Source of the DNA: Orthonyx spaldingii
Taxonomy: Eukaryota > Chordata > Aves > Passeriformes > Orthonychidae
NCBI GenBank assembly: GCA_013397795.1
Contig: VZTJ01003855.1
Location: forward strand, 1 to 64,000
Direction of reading: 5' to 3'
Length of the DNA stretch: 64,000 nt
Position 1 is the stretch's first letter; every line of letters begins with the position of its first letter. This document shows positions 23,766 through 37,946 of this stretch, piece by piece. Under the pieces are notes generated by a model. It had not been told where the DNA came from and ran no database searches. It saw only the letters and a list, made by a program, of their open reading frames with translations. The translations under genes and the position numbers were made by a program.

Positions 23766-25429
23766 ATGAAGGAAAAGGTCAATGTGCTGGTAAATGTTTT
23801 TGAGCTAGGACAGCCTTTTCTGTGGTTGTATTGCATTACACAGCTCACTTTCAGCAGGAGGTTCCTAACAATATGAATGGAATTTGGGTCCAATTCTGTG
23901 TTTGAGAAGTGCTCTTTGGAATCACTGGGTAGGATACTTTTAAAATACAAAAAAAAATATTCTTAATTAACAGAGTATTATTGCTATTTGGGACTGCTGA
24001 GCATCATGTGCTGGGTCAATTGTCCCATAGCTGCGTCCTTTGGATATTTTTTATCTTGCTAACTTAAAGCAGGTTTCATGTTTTGGTCATTATTTAACAT
24101 CAATGGGAAAACATAAAACCCCAGAATATTTTCCTGTTAAGTTTGGTGAGAACTTCATCTGGCTTCATAAAAATGCTATTTGCTATGAGTCCCCTTAATG
24201 TCAGTATTTGTACTTTTGTTGTACTGCACTTAACAAGAAAAGAATATTTAAAAAGTAATGTCTGAATCAAAAATTGTGCAACATCCCTCTGCAAAAAATG
24301 TGTAGAGTCTCAGTTCCGTACATGTAATTCATTTTGGCAGGTACAGTCCTTTTAGGCTCTATTGTATTACAAATGCTAAAAAAGCTTGAGAGAAATCATT
24401 GGAAAAAGGTTTAGAGTAAGTGATTTAGGAGGGCTGGCAGGTGGTAGTGTGGCTACTGCAGGATTAACTGAATTCTGGAAATGCAGTCACTTCAGAGTAT
24501 TGGGTCTGTGTCTTGATTTAGTCATTACTGAAGCAGAAATCACTTTGCTGATCTGCTGAACTGCCAGACAGTGGTTGATGGAGTTATTAATCAACGAACA
24601 GAAATTACTCTCTGAAAAATTTGGGATGCTTCAGTGATTAAAGGGATAACTTGGTCAGGACACCCCTTTAACTGCAGTGTATGTGGTTACATGGGGTTAC
24701 ATGTACATGTGATACTTGTGTAAAGCTGTGGCGTTGCAAATAGGTCTTTTGGAAACCTCCGAGGGAAAGTGAAGTGGAAATGATGAAATTTCAGGATACT
24801 CTTGGAAACAGCTCAGTGTGTTACTATGGTAGTAAAATACCTGTTGATGAGCCTCACAAAAGTTAGATGTGCTCAGATATTTCTTATGGCTGAGGGAATT
24901 AACATTTTTAACAGACTGTTTTGTGATCCATAAGACCAGCTTTAGGATGACATCCATCATTTTGTGAACCACGTTTATGGCAGATTTTCCTGCTTTCCTT
25001 TTCTTTTAATGCTCTTTGACTGATGTAGTTTTTACAGCCTCAGCCATAATGGTTTTGGAGGGAGAAACGTCAAATCTGTTGTGGGTTGGCAAGAGCCGTT
25101 TTCTTTCTCAGCTTTTGAAGATCCTACGCAGTTTTATGGAGGACCTTGGAAATGGGAGCCCTAATTGGAGTTACATATTTCTGCCAAAATGAAGAGTTTC
25201 CTGCTGCCCTTGACATCATTGTGATTTTAGGCTGAGTTCTGCATGCTGATTTGCACTAGATCCTTTGCCGTTTTATATTTCCTGAATGTAAGCTCTGTAT
25301 TCCTTGAGTCTCCTACTGATCCGAAGTGCTGCCAGCACACAGGATAACCTTGGTAGTAAACCAAGAGAAATACTTGAAGTGGATTCTCCTTTTTGAACAC
25401 CACAAAAATGTTGGCTTAATATTCAGAGG
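23766..25429. other. Intronic DNA, nothing recognised
   Basis: AT-rich sequence with no frame over about 91 residues and no recognised repeat. Confidence 0.55.
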
Positions 25430-25556
25430 TATCCTTGGAAATTTTCAAAGCTTGACCTAAGGCCCTGAGCAGCCTAATGTAACTTGGAAGCTTGAAGCAG
25501 GTTTGGCTAGACAGGCTCTCCAGAGGTCTTCCAGTCTGAACTTCCCCGTGCTTCTA
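25430..25556 (+). mobile_element. Degenerate CR1 3' end fragment
   Basis: Several blocks in order match the 3' part of avian CR1: a TCCTTGGAAATTTTCAAAG block, GGCCCTGAGCAGCCTAATGT, a tract ending in GGCTAGACAGGCTCTCCAGA, then GTCTTCCAGTCTGAA. The terminal ATTCTATG repeats are lost or reduced to CTTCTAT. Substitutions are frequent, so the copy is old and non-functional. Confidence 0.75.
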
Positions 25557-27664
25557 TAAAAAGACATTGACTCCTCTTTATAGGTCACAGCTTTTTGCTT
25601 TGTCTCAACTGTGATTTTTCGCTCAAATTCAGGATCTTGCTCTGTCCTTGCTGTTCTGGTTGTCCAGGTGGTGAAGAGGAGAGGAGCAGGACAGCAAGGA
25701 GTGCTCACCTGCCAGCGAGCAGAAGAGAGCTGTTATTTTTGCGTTGGGTTTGGCTCTCAGCACTGGTGGCTGTTCCTGTCTCAGAGCGTGCTACTGGGTG
25801 TGATTTTGGAGGCCTCCTTCAGCTGAGGGTATAGAGACAAGGCTGCCACTTCAGCAGGTCATGTCTTCACTTTGTGCAGGGCCCTCCTGAATACAGGCTG
25901 GAGTTCTGCTTTTGATCCATGAAATACCTTTTAGTTTCCTTTCTCTTTCTGAGGAAATCCTGCTGTTCGTTTTTGTTCTTCTGTAGAAGCCAACTGGAAA
26001 GCAGAGGCCTCAGCTTTATTGGCAGAGCTGAGGGCAAGAGGAGCTGAGACTGATTCTCTTCCCTCAGTCCCACGAAAACCTAAGTTAGTTGACATTCAGA
26101 GCTGTAAGACAAACTTGTTAATTCAGTTTTTCCTGGGGGTTTTCTGGGGTGGACGCATTAGCTGGAGTGTAATTTTGTTTGTATTTGTGGAGAGTGTTCT
26201 GCTGATGCTTCATGTTGATGGTTTATTGCTCTTGACTACAGGAGTGACTGGAGGTTGATTGACAGAATCTCTACAAAAAAATGCAAGAAATGCAGTTTTC
26301 AGAGGGAGACTTAACAATGTATGACTATGAGAATATGAAAATAAAATCAGTTTGAGAATAGACAATATTTTTATGGGCAGTACTTTCATTAAATGTAACA
26401 AAAGATCCCAATGAATGAAACCAAGGATCTTAAAAATTCTGTAAAAAAGATATTTATTGTTACAGAAGTTCTGATTTATTCCTTGTTTCATCATAGAATT
26501 GTCAAAATAGGCAGTCAAACAAAAATTGTTAGCTGGAAGGCAGCGGTGAAGGTGCCTGAATGTGAACCAGCATTTAATTATTTTTGTTGTTAAACCTTAA
26601 TTTCTGGTGGTTTCACTTACTTTCCATGCTGTCTGTCTAACACGATGTCATTGGTATTTTTTTATACATCTAAAAGGATCATGATATTGCATATGCTAAA
26701 TTTAGCTGAAATTTAGATTAAAAATTGCTTCCATGGGTTTGTGTTGGTTTATTTGGGCCAATTTTAACTGAAAGCTCAGCAGAATACTGCAAGTACTCAT
26801 TCAGTATTTTCCATCCTTGACTCTTGCTGTACCAGTTTGTTTCTGCTGTCTGAAAAAGAACATTTTCCCTTAAAAAATACTTAGGTGTTACTAAATATTT
26901 CAATAAATGTCTGCTGCATGCAATTTGTTGGACATTAAACATAGTTGTTCCACAGTTATGGACAGTTTCCTTCGGACTCCATTGATGAGAACTTCTTATC
27001 CTAATTATTTGTTTCTCTTAATGAATGCATGGTAAAGGCTGTGTTGCAGTTGTACCAGTAGACACTCCCTGATATTTTCAGAATCCTGCAGATGTGGACT
27101 TTAAATAAATGAAAAGAGCAGATGGTACAGGGAAATCTTTGGTAGGCCAAGAAGCTAAATCAAAGTTTCCCTGAGTTCCAGGAGGTACCTTATGTAGGGA
27201 TTGCTTTTCCATCACTAGAAAATTTAATAATAAAGTGTTGATCTGCAGTACATTGTAGAATCTCCTAAATATGAAGAATATTTTTTAGGAGAAGCGTGTG
27301 CCATGGGAAGAGATCTGCAGCATGCACTCTGCTTTTTAGCGTGTGTTTTTATGTAGGGCTTAGGCTTGCTTTGAGACGCTCAACCCTGATGGTGCTGAAT
27401 ATAAGAAATGTCAATATAATTAGTCATCTCCAGCAGAAAATAATTTTTGCCATTTTTCCACGGTGTGGAGGAGGGGATGAACTGGTTTTCAGTTACTCTT
27501 TATCATTTCGGTTTCTATTTTTGCCGCGGACTGGGAACATTTACCAATTACTTTTTTTTCCATCTTGTATTTAGGGATGGGCTATCTTATGAGATAAAGA
27601 TTTATCACTGAAATGCCCTGGTGAACCAGAGTGAACTGGTGGTAATTCAGCAAAAGCTACTCCT
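25557..27664. other. Intronic DNA, nothing recognised
   Basis: No exon or repeat recognised. The overlapping frames at 25595-25834 (+) are about 75 residues and partly lie just downstream of the CR1 fragment; I treat them as noise. Confidence 0.55.
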
Positions 27665-27750
27665 TGTCTGATGGTGGGGAATAGAACACAGAACTCTCCA
27701 TGGTCAGCTTTGGATATAAAGTGAGCTACCTACACCACTCTAGTCCTAAC
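27665..27750 (-). mobile_element. Possible ancient tRNA-derived SINE remnant
   Basis: Read on the minus strand, the segment has a tRNA-like order: GAGTGGTGTAGGTAGCTCAC (A-box-like), then about 30 bases, then GAGTTCTGTGTTCTATTCCC (B-box-like, compare GGTTCGAATCC). This is the layout of old amniote tRNA-headed SINEs such as the MIR/CORE or AmnSINE types. I cannot assign a family, and divergence is high. A decayed tRNA pseudogene is the alternative. Confidence 0.35.
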
Positions 27751-30700
27751 CCACGCTCTCTTAATTAAGACATTGCAAGTGTTCATTGTAGAAACTTTAT
27801 ATTAAACATTCTGGGCAAGGCACATAGATATGAACTGTTTCTGTTTTGTTTTGCATTGGTGCAGCTGCAGTAAAAGTTATGCAAATGAAAGACTGTACCC
27901 AAAAAGTCAGAGCACAGACAGTTGTTCTGATCCTTTCCTGATTTGAATTACCTTTAAAAAAATCTCAAAGATCCATCATTTCAAGCATATCTAGGCAAGA
28001 GAGTGCAATTTAAATGTGTGGTTGCCATCATGGATAGCATGTATGGGCTCTATAACCACAGGGAAATCAGAGATTTTCAATTTCCCTTGGAATGTGTTCA
28101 TTATTAGAAAGTGTTACCAGAGTATTGTTTGTTGTAGGAGAGGAAAATCCTGTTCAAGTGTATAATGAATCTCTTGAGAGATTCGTCAGATTTACAGGTT
28201 AAAAAAGCTGTAAACCTTCTGCTGGGAATAGTCATTAAAGGGAAGATGAATGTGAGTTATCTGCACACTTCTTCTGAAACAGAAAGCCTGAAGATGATTT
28301 ACAAACCGAAAAGCTGTTTCTCTTTAAATGATCTGTGTTGCTGCATTGTGCAATGAAATATAAAGTACGATTAAAGTAAGCCTGTTTGCAAAAGGAGAAC
28401 CAGATGCACTGTTTGGAGAATTTTATAGGTAAGACTACGTTGATCTGGATTTCAAGGGGAGAAGCCTGAGATAAATATTTCCTTCATTCACAGATTCCAA
28501 GAAGCACTAGAGTGCAAGGAAAAACGCTTACTGCATAGGTAATCAACTTGGAGGGCCTCGTGTTGGAAATCTGATTTCCTAAATTGAAGAAAAATGAATT
28601 AATAAAAGGTCTGTAGACTAAATAAAAAAAATAATTAAAAAAAGCTCAATCCTCTGATGAGTTACATTTTTTGGTAAAACTAACAGTGACAGCCCAGGCC
28701 TGCTAAAAGGTCTGCCTTTCCACGAGGCACTTCATACCCTTGAGTACTCACTCAAGCTTGACCCAGCAGTGTGCCAGTAAAAACTCATCATTTGTGATGA
28801 AACTGCTTCATCAGTTTTTCTTATCTGGAGTATTACAGGTGTTATGAAGGGAACAGTTTTGAATGCACCACCAAAAGATAAAAGGCAGATAAGTATTTCT
28901 AAATTAATTTGTCAAAAATTTGATCCTTGAAAGATTTTAACTGGTCCCCTACAATTCCGCTGAAGATGTTTTGGTAGCCAGTATCTCCTGCTTCTTCAGA
29001 AGACTCCAGGAAAAGAATGGAAGAGACTGTTTGTGTGTAGCTGGGGTGAATTCTGGCATTAGTTTTGGTTGGTTGCTGTAGCTCCTCAGTGAAGCACAAA
29101 GGCACTGAAAACTTGGAAGACGACGAAACGTGAACTGTGTCCCAGCCGCATCTGGTGAACACAACAACAGTGGTTTCACAGTCACTCAGCTTTCCCAGAG
29201 GTCACCCCCTTTGCAAATAATGTGCATAACAAGCTGCTGTATTCACAGTGCCTCATCATTATGAACAGGGTGTGTTTCAGCTGACAATGCCATTCACAGC
29301 ATGATGTTACCAGTTCAGTGCACGGCTGTGAATCTGATCTTATTGTCCTACTGGAAATAGTCAGGGCTCCAAAGTAAAATCACTGTCCCACCAACAGGAT
29401 TCGTGCTTCTGCTGCATTTTCTTAATATTTTGTAAAGATCATCTTCTCCTGAGTGGTTTTTTCGAGATGTATGTGTGTGTGCATTTTATTTTATTCTTTT
29501 TTTTTTCCTACTGAAAGCATATGTGTGTATATGTGTATGCATGGAATGCTGTGGCCACAAAACCCATAACTTATGTCCTTGGTCTAGGCTAGACATTGAG
29601 CTTTCAGGCTTTGGGGAAGCTTCTTCATGAGGCAGTCCCGATAAAGATTCATCTCTGACCTGGAACACGTGCAGCATCCTCTTGAGCAGACTTCAGCCAT
29701 GGCGTTGGTCACAGCGTGGCTGACGATAAAGGGGAATCGAGGCAAGAATGAGGACTTCAGGTCTGCTCTTGCTTAAGACTGAAAGTCCACAAAATGTAAG
29801 GGAATGCGCTCATTCATGTGGAATAATTTTTGTGATGCAGCCTGTTGGTGGGAGGTTAATGAAAAAGCCTTGTGACGTGTTTGGTACTGACGTTGTGTTC
29901 GGGAATGTCTTAAATACCAATGGTGCAGTGTGAGATCCTATGTTCTTTACATTTCCTTTTACAAGAATTTACATTTGGACTGTCATTTCTCTACGTGACT
30001 GGAAAGCATTTTGCCAGTTTTCATTTTCCACTACCACCCTTCTGTGCCCGTTTGTCTCCCACTGACTCCTAATTTTCCACAGGCATGGCCCTAAAAGGAA
30101 CATTTCTTGCTAGGAAGGCTCTGGGTGCCAAAAGATGATTTGCACTCCTTGGACTATTTGCTTCACAAAGGCTTGCAAGATTTTAGGAAAGATGCCAGCT
30201 AGCGCACAGACAGTTTGGCTCTCCAAGCCCAGCATTAAGGTTAACAACTTGTAAATAGCTGCATGTTGCCATTATCTCCAAACCCCGCTGATTTCAGGAC
30301 ACGATGAGGGCTGTAATAAGAATGTTGTTCATTGCTTGTTGCGTTTTTTTTCCTTCTCTTGCCCAGCACTTACTGAAGAGTAAGGTTTAAAAGTTGGATG
30401 GCTTGTGATGGGGTCTTGATGTGATTCTTTCATCTCACTGACCAGTGTGTTCCTGGTAGAACTCTAACAAATGGATCACTGAGATGAGCGGAAAAAAACT
30501 GAATCCAAACCTGCCACTGTTTTTTTAAAGAATTATTTATAAGAAGGAATCTTGGAGTCCAAAAATTTTGGATTTTTTTTTCCCGCAAAAATAAATACAG
30601 TGTTAAGAGAGCTGAATATATTTACGGTATCTCCTGTAAACCTTCATATATGTATAAGGCTTTCTTGCAGCTATATAAATCTGCACATCTTGATTGATGT

Positions 30701-31377
30701 CTTTGGAGCTGTGCTGACTTATAAAAAACATGGATTGTATCTAGCATATGCCACTCAAAGTTACAGCATCTCTTTTTTCAGATATGTATAAAAATTCAAC
30801 TTGGTGCATTTAATGAAAAAAATATTTTCAGTGTTTAGGAGATGCTAGCTTTGCTTTGAGAATGTCTAATGCATTGTTGCATATCATGCTCAGTGAAGTG
30901 GCGAGCTTTGAAAAAAGTTGATAAATTAAACTTAATTAGTATATTTTTTTTATGCAACAATCCTTTCCTGACCCAGGAAGAGTTGTTCTGTCGAAATGTG
31001 CAACTCTATGTGACTGTTTATTTCCAAAAGAAAGTGCCAACACTGATCACTGAGACACATTAGCCTCGGATGTGCTGTGAAAGAACTTGATGTCACTCTC
31101 CTGTGAGTGTCCTCTGTCTGAAAACACAGAAGAATATTGCATGATTTGATTTGAAGAAGAGCTAAATTGCTCCATGTAGACATAAAATAATGACAGTAGT
31201 AACAAAAGTACTACACCAGTAATATTGGTGATGGTACCACTGGACAGGTGACCCAACCAGGAGCGACAGAGTTCTCATGGCACTTTCTTCCCAGGAGTTT
31301 GTGATGTGTCAGAGTAACAAAGAGAGGACAAGGTGGGCAAACCTCACTGCATTAACTTTCTGTCAGGAGCTGATGAT
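27751..31377. other. Intronic DNA with a small palindrome, otherwise nothing recognised
   Basis: At 28785-28813 TCATCA, TGATGAA and TTCATCA lie in sequence, so the middle arm can pair with either neighbour. T-rich and TG-rich simple sequence lies at about 29468-29535. No coding exon was recognised. Confidence 0.5.
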
Positions 31378-31400
31378 CATTCATTCATTCATTCATTCAT
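31378..31400. repeat. (ATTC)n microsatellite
   Basis: Five to six tandem CATT/ATTC units. Confidence 0.85.
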
Positions 31401-34317
31401 TTTCACCCATTTATTTTGGAGAGGTAGGAGGGATGGAGGAGACTACATTGGATTACCTGGGAGCACTGTGTTGAGTCTGTGTCTGAGCTGTGTCTGCCCT
31501 AGGCCTTGAAAATTCACGACGGAGCCGCAAAGGGCCTCCTGTGTAGGAAAGAATTGGAGCAGAGTCTTGGAGGAGAATTTCGTAGCTGTGATGACTTGGC
31601 TGTCGGAGTACACGGCTGGAACGCCACAGCCTGAGATGAATATGCTGCAATATCAAGGCAAAGTGCCAGGATGAAGGGAGCGTGTTCAAAGTGTGGCGTT
31701 GGAGCTTCACAATACAGAGAAGCTTTGAGGCAAGACACTGAAGTACTGAGGAAAAATCAAAAAGACTGAGCCGTTTTGCCAAGCTATCAGGGAACACAAA
31801 CCAAGATGAAACATTCAGTTCTCATGGAGAAGCACCCAAGTGCTGAAGGAAAATGCTAAAATGTGCAGATAAAATTGGTGGTTCCTAATGCAAAGTGCTA
31901 AAGAGGCAAAGGCAGAAGTGCAGAGTTAAATAATGTTGAACAGATGAAGCATGGAAGCTGTCAAATTACGTCTTTTCTTTGGAACTAAGTTTTTGGGGAA
32001 GCTGATGTTATGATTCAGTCTGGCTTTGATTGACAGCCTGCTTATGGCAACATCAAAGGATTTATTGGTGTTTTGGTACAAATGGGACACTTTTGCCAAA
32101 GCATAGGATAGAAGTACAGAATTCCAGTTCAGAGGACTGCTGGGTTTTTACTGTAAATGCTGAAATGTTTTGCTCTGCATAAGATTCAAAGGAGGAAATT
32201 ATTTTGGTTAAGAATTCCCCTTAGGAGGCTTAAATTCTACAAAATCCAACCCAATGACACCAACATACCTTAAGATCAAAGGCTGACATATTTGTAGTTT
32301 TATCGTGTATGAATCCTCCTGTTAAAGATCTTCATGAAAAGTTATTCTAACCTGCCCCATTTAATTTCATTTCTGTAAAGGCAGTGCACAGTAATTCAAG
32401 AAAAGGGACTCATTTTTAATATGACAGAAACGTACAGTTTCTTCAATATCCAGCTCATGAATATTCATGTATTTTTGTCAGTATGTCTTCATTTCAGAAG
32501 TAGTAAAGGGACTCTAATACGAATGGTGTCCTGTGGCTGGTGTGGAGGTTTGCTGAAGGGGAATGAGATGCAGGTTTTAGCAGAATGGGAGACACAGCTC
32601 TTCTAGGTTATTTTCAGACAAAACTATGGAAAGGGGGAGACTGCTTTAAAATTCACAGAGACTCAACTCAACCCTAAGGAAACTTGTCCCACTCTAATAA
32701 TGGCTGAGGAACCAGAGTGATGGCAATTTGTGTGTGAAATTGTATCTGTGTGAAATAATGCACGTTTGCCACGGTTCAGTGCACCTTGTAAGAGAACACC
32801 GCCTGTACTGCACATGTGGTGTTGTCCACAGAGTTGGTTAGAGGCCATTTCACTCTGTGCTTTTACTTTCATTAGAAATTGCTCTGTCTGCAGTTGTATA
32901 AACTATTGCTGTGTGCAGGCACTGCCTCAGACTGCCAGCCAGGCTTTTTTCATTGTTGCAGAGCTTTTCTACAGAGATAAGGCTTTTAGTTGGATGTTAA
33001 GAGGCTGTTTATTCTTTTGTTGTTCTTTAGTTTAAGAGTCTCACTGTCCTGATGAGTGTGCCAATTATCTGGATGACAGAAATACTGCCTCACCTGACAG
33101 CACCAGAGCTGTTTCACTTTTCTTCACCTGTTTATTCAGATAGCAAATGACACACACCTCCGGAGAACCCGGTATCTCGTGTCGTGTGCGCGTTCTGACG
33201 GATTGATTGCCCCAGAACGCAGAGCCAATATGAAATATGGAAAATGTATGTTGATTGCCATCTCCCATAATGTCCTTTTCATGGAATGAGAGGAGAGCTG
33301 CCTGGTGCAAGGTTTTCAAATGTTCAGAGGGTGAATCACGCAGATGTGTGTGGAAGGGTCCCTCAGAATGGAAAAGAATGGTTTTGGAGCAGCCAAATGT
33401 TTCCCTTTATCCTTTGAGTGTTTGCAGTGTTGGTGTGCAGCACTGGAAATTTGGGGGAGAATTACTGGAGATTCAGAACAAAATTTGTACAGGATCCAAG
33501 TCTCTCTTGGGCAAATGCAGCGTGCTGGAAACTTGGGAAGAGTGTATGTTATGTAACCAGGCTCAGTTTCACAGCTGATTTAGAAAAAAAGGGCATTTTG
33601 CTTCCCAGAATGAGATCTGGGGAAAGAAATTTTATCTTGATCAAATACAGCAGCTGCTGCAGTTTATATTCAAGTGTGATGCAAATCAAGGCCCCTTTTC
33701 TGCTCTGTTCCGTTCTGTCCAAAGAGGGAACCATTGTTGGTTTCTTTTTTTTTCAGAGAACCGGTCTGTGGTTTGACCCCAGCAATTACAAGTGATTAAA
33801 AAAATATATATATATACAAGTTCTAGGATATTGCAATGAAACATATAAACAGTTTAAAAATACTTAAGTGATGAATCTGTGTTGTAAGAGCCAGCTGCAG
33901 AGTACTTATAACTGGAGTATGGTAAACCATTTAAATATTCCAAACATTATGTACAACAGATCTTGTACTAATTCATTATGAAAACAGCAATTTCATTTAA
34001 TCATTTATTAGCTATTTATAAGGTGTCTGCATATCAAGTATGCATACAGATTGTTGTTCAACCTGGCGACCAGGAGAATGCTTGCATGTGCAATCACTAA
34101 GGATTCTTTTTGGGGATCATTGTTCTCAATTACTCCTTACCAGCATGTGTGGTTCTGAGACGTGTGTGTGTAGCAGAGTAAATGAGTCTTTGTCCCCCAA
34201 GAGGGGGAAAAACCCCAACAAATTTTCCAGAACAATACCCAGATGTGAATGTGAGTCACTCATTCCTCATTTCTGTTCACTTCTGGAATGTGCCTTTGCT
34301 GCTGTCATCATAAAGAC
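31401..34317. other. Intronic DNA, nothing recognised apart from a (TA)n tract
   Basis: Frames at 31453-31797 (-, 114 residues) and 33418-33795 (+, 125 residues) have no family motif or exon context. A (TA)n microsatellite lies at 33804-33816. Confidence 0.55.
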
Positions 34318-34495
34318 AGCGGAGCAAGCTGCCCAGAAATGCTGTGTAATCTCTGTCCCCAGGGGGCTGCAAGATCCAACTGGCCAGAACCTGAAGCAAT
34401 CTGGTGTGAATTGGGTACTGACACGTATCTGTGCAGGAGATTGGACTGTGGCCCTTCCGAGGGCCGTTCCAACGGGAAGGATTCACTGACTTCCT
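34318..34495 (+). mobile_element. Degenerate CR1 3' end fragment
   Basis: Ordered blocks match the CR1 3' region: GAGCAAGCTGCCCAGAAATG (compare GCTGCCCAGAGAGGT), TCCAACTGGCCAGAACCTGA, TGTGCAGGAGATTGGACTGT (compare GAGCAGGAGGTTGGACTAGA), and a CCGTTCCAACGGGAAGG block in place of the CCCTTCCAACCT block. The terminal repeats are not recognisable. It is an old insertion. Confidence 0.7.
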
Positions 34496-37400
34496 AGGAA
34501 GTCACGGCGTGGGACTCAGCAGAGTGCTGGTAGTTATCTGTTGTGTTTCCAAGGTTGTTAAACACAGTTTTGTTGTAGCACACAGTGTTGGACTGCCATG
34601 AAAAAAAGGAACAAATCCAGAGGAAGCAAACTGCAATTCTCTGTGACTCTGCTGTTTTGTATCCTGATCCTTGGTGTTTTCCCCACCCTGCTGCAGTGCT
34701 TTGGGGTTTTTCATGACTGACACGTGAGTTTCAGCTTTCCTCTTGTGATAATTAGTTTCTTTGATGGGTCTTACTGTTCTGTAGGTGTAGGTACCATAGG
34801 ATCCAACTGCTATTAGCAGGGTACTGTTTGCTACTTATTTTACATCCACATCTGAGTCATCTTCATTATCTCATCATTAAAGCTTTGAGAACCTTAATCA
34901 AGAATTTGCCAGCAAAGATAAAACATATCCAAGACTTTAGACTCCCAGATCCTAGAACCATAACTGTTATCCATGTCCCATAAACATTTACTATTTTGGA
35001 AAGAGCAGTGTATTTAACATCATGTGAGTTGCTAATGCCAACAATAAATAAAAGGGAAGATGCAGACACCTTGCTGAAATGCACCTGAAGAGGTTCAGAT
35101 AATTCTTTTCCATGCCTTGGCCGTGACTCTCTGCCTGCTGCATAACCCAGGAGGGGCACCAAGCTGGGTTTAGATTGAACATGACTGGTGAAATTCTTGG
35201 ACACTGTTGAAGTTCTCACTAATGGGATTGTTTATCACATCTATTCTTACTCCTGAAATGAGTATGTGAAGACTGGAAGAGAATTTGTAGGTCACCCCGC
35301 CATATAGTCCTTTTCATAAATGTACTTACAGACCATTTAATCTTATAAAGAGCGTGGAAAAGGGATAAGATTTTATTGCAAAAAATACTTTTCTCACACA
35401 CCTCAGAACTTGCTCTTTTTTTTATTTTTCGCTTCCCAAGTAGATAAATGTAAAAATTTCTTTTGCCAGCAAAGAATTGATAAACTACTGAAGACTTCAA
35501 AACTCCAGCTGATTCCCACAGTGATCCATTGCTTTGTTCTGTTGGTGTCAAAATCCTGGATGCAAGTTTTTAGCCCTGAGGTATTTGAGGACAGCTATAC
35601 CATGCATTTCTCGTGAGGTGACTCTCACAGACAATGAAAATGTGAATTATTCACAGAGCCCTGGCATTGTTTGTGATGCTCTGTGCCAGTGCACCTGCAT
35701 TAGCTCCACTCTTTTTAATACCTGTATTGTTTTCACTTTTAAAACTGAGTTAACATTTTGTTGTAAATGCCTGTATTCATGGTTCCAAGTGCCTTTTCTG
35801 ATCTGCAGAGACATGCCTACACATAAAAACTTAGCAGCTGATAAAATTAAATGGCAGATAAGGAAAATTGTGAAAAGCCTGAATCTCAAGTCACCCATCA
35901 GTACCCGTGGGCCTTCAACAGCGTGGCACAATATGACATTTAATCAAAATTAATATCGTTACAGCAGCAGCGATCGAGCATAAAGTATTTCAGGGATTAT
36001 TGACAGACTGAAAGGAACTGCTGGCTTGCAGTAATCAACAAAACTCATCTGGCTTTTAATTGCCAGGAATACCTGCAATGAAGTCTTCCTTGCTGTTACA
36101 ACTCGAAATTGATGGATACAATGCTATAGATTCTTTTTGCATAACAGACATTCATTCGCTGTTTATTAATTTTTTCAGTGTTTGTTCCTGCCACTTAAAT
36201 ATATTTCCTGAAATAGAATAGAGGAAGGAAATTATCTAAAATTGTCTACAAGGGCTTGTACAAAGTGCTGCTTTTGCTGCTGCCTAGAAGAAATGTGCCA
36301 GTCAGTAACTGACTCCCAGACTCGGCCTAAAACCAACAAGAATCCAGCAATGATGATACCAAACAAAGCACAGCAAATGAAAAAAATATAAAGGTTCATA
36401 AAAATATTTGTGTATCAGCTTGCCTGGCACGCCAAAGAGAGCTCTCCTGGAGAAGTAACATCATTTTACGTACATTTTGGTGCTCGAAGTTTGGTAAATT
36501 CTTTCATTTATGCTCTTTTTCCACCAGTGCACTTAAGAGTGACTTAAATGAACACTGTCTTCTGTGTTACTTTGTGGAACATTAACTTCCAGAAGCCCAT
36601 TGCCTGAATTCAGAATGAACTGCTCCTCGACTGCCATGAATTGGTAATACTTTGTTGTGGAAAGTATGGAAGGAAAGCCACGGAGTGCTGAGGACTGAGA
36701 TCCTGCAGGTGGGGTTTGGAGTCCATTTCCGAGCAGGGGGACTGGCACCCCGTGTGCAGCCCAGAGTCAGGAGGCAGGGAAGCTGAGTTATCATCCTGCA
36801 TTCCTTGCAGAGCAAACCAGAGGGAGGAAAAATCCCATTTGTTACTTGAACAGACCTCGGAGAGCTCTTCCTTCCACAGTTTGGCCTGATTCTGTGTTAT
36901 CACCTGAATATCCTTTTACGTGCCTTACCAAAGTAATCGCTCTAAATTCCTTTTCAATTTATGCTTAACCAGGCTGATTTGCATGCACGTAGAAAAGGAA
37001 ATGAGAAACTTTTAAACCAAAAATCTATGTTCTTAGAATTTGATATTCATGCACATTTTTATGCATGGAATTCCCATTAAGATTACTGGAAGCTTTACCT
37101 ACAAATCTTCCATGCTGGAAGAATGATTAAATTCCCAAAGTTTTATGAGAAATAATGTATCTTGCTTTTCAGTTGCCAGTTAATGCTAATGAGGGTATGA
37201 GCAACTACGCTCTTGTATGTTTAAATTGACCGAAAGCTTTGTGTGAGGCTGGCTTGAAAGTGGATGAGAATCCATGAGTTATTCATGTCTCAGAGGAAAA
37301 TACTTTTTGGGTTGACTTCTGCTTCAGCTGCCGAATAATTTTTATATTTTGTTTTTCTGCAGGAAAAACATCTTTAATAGCAATGTAAATACATGTGAGT

Positions 37401-37946
37401 GTGTGTAAATCAGATTCATTGCGTGAGTATCAGCTAAAATTAGTATCGTGTTTCCCAAATAAATTGTAACTATTTAAATAGCAAGCCTTTGTTTTTTAAG
37501 GCTGCTTTTCAATTTAAGGAGTTTCCTGGCATGTTCAAACTACCAGGTTTTCTGACTGTGGTCTGTTGCGTGTGATGTAGCAAAAACTCCCATTCTATTT
37601 AAATTAAAATACATTTCAACTTCAACCCATCCAACCGCAAAATGTCCCAGAACCTCGCTTCATTTTCCCTCTCTAGGGAAGCAGCACAGAATAAATTATT
37701 CCAAGTTTCAATGCTGCTCTCCAACTTGTGGGAAACATTTGGTGCCTCATTTTGCCGGACACATTATCCCAGAAACCTTGAATTGATAGAGGCATCTTAG
37801 TCTGGTAGTGATGAAAAGCCCAAAGGAAGATCCTGCTGCTTTAGTTTGAGCTGTGGCACTGTGATGTCCTGTGCACTGTGCAGCTGCTTAAATCTGCATG
37901 GTGAATTCAGGCAAGTGCAGAAGGAATGAAACTGGAAAAGCTCTGA
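34496..37946. other. Intronic DNA, nothing recognised
   Basis: No exon or repeat recognised. Frames at 34866-35219 (-), 35219-35551 (-) and 35534-35953 (+, 139 residues) lack family motifs and overlap antisense frames. Confidence 0.55.
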
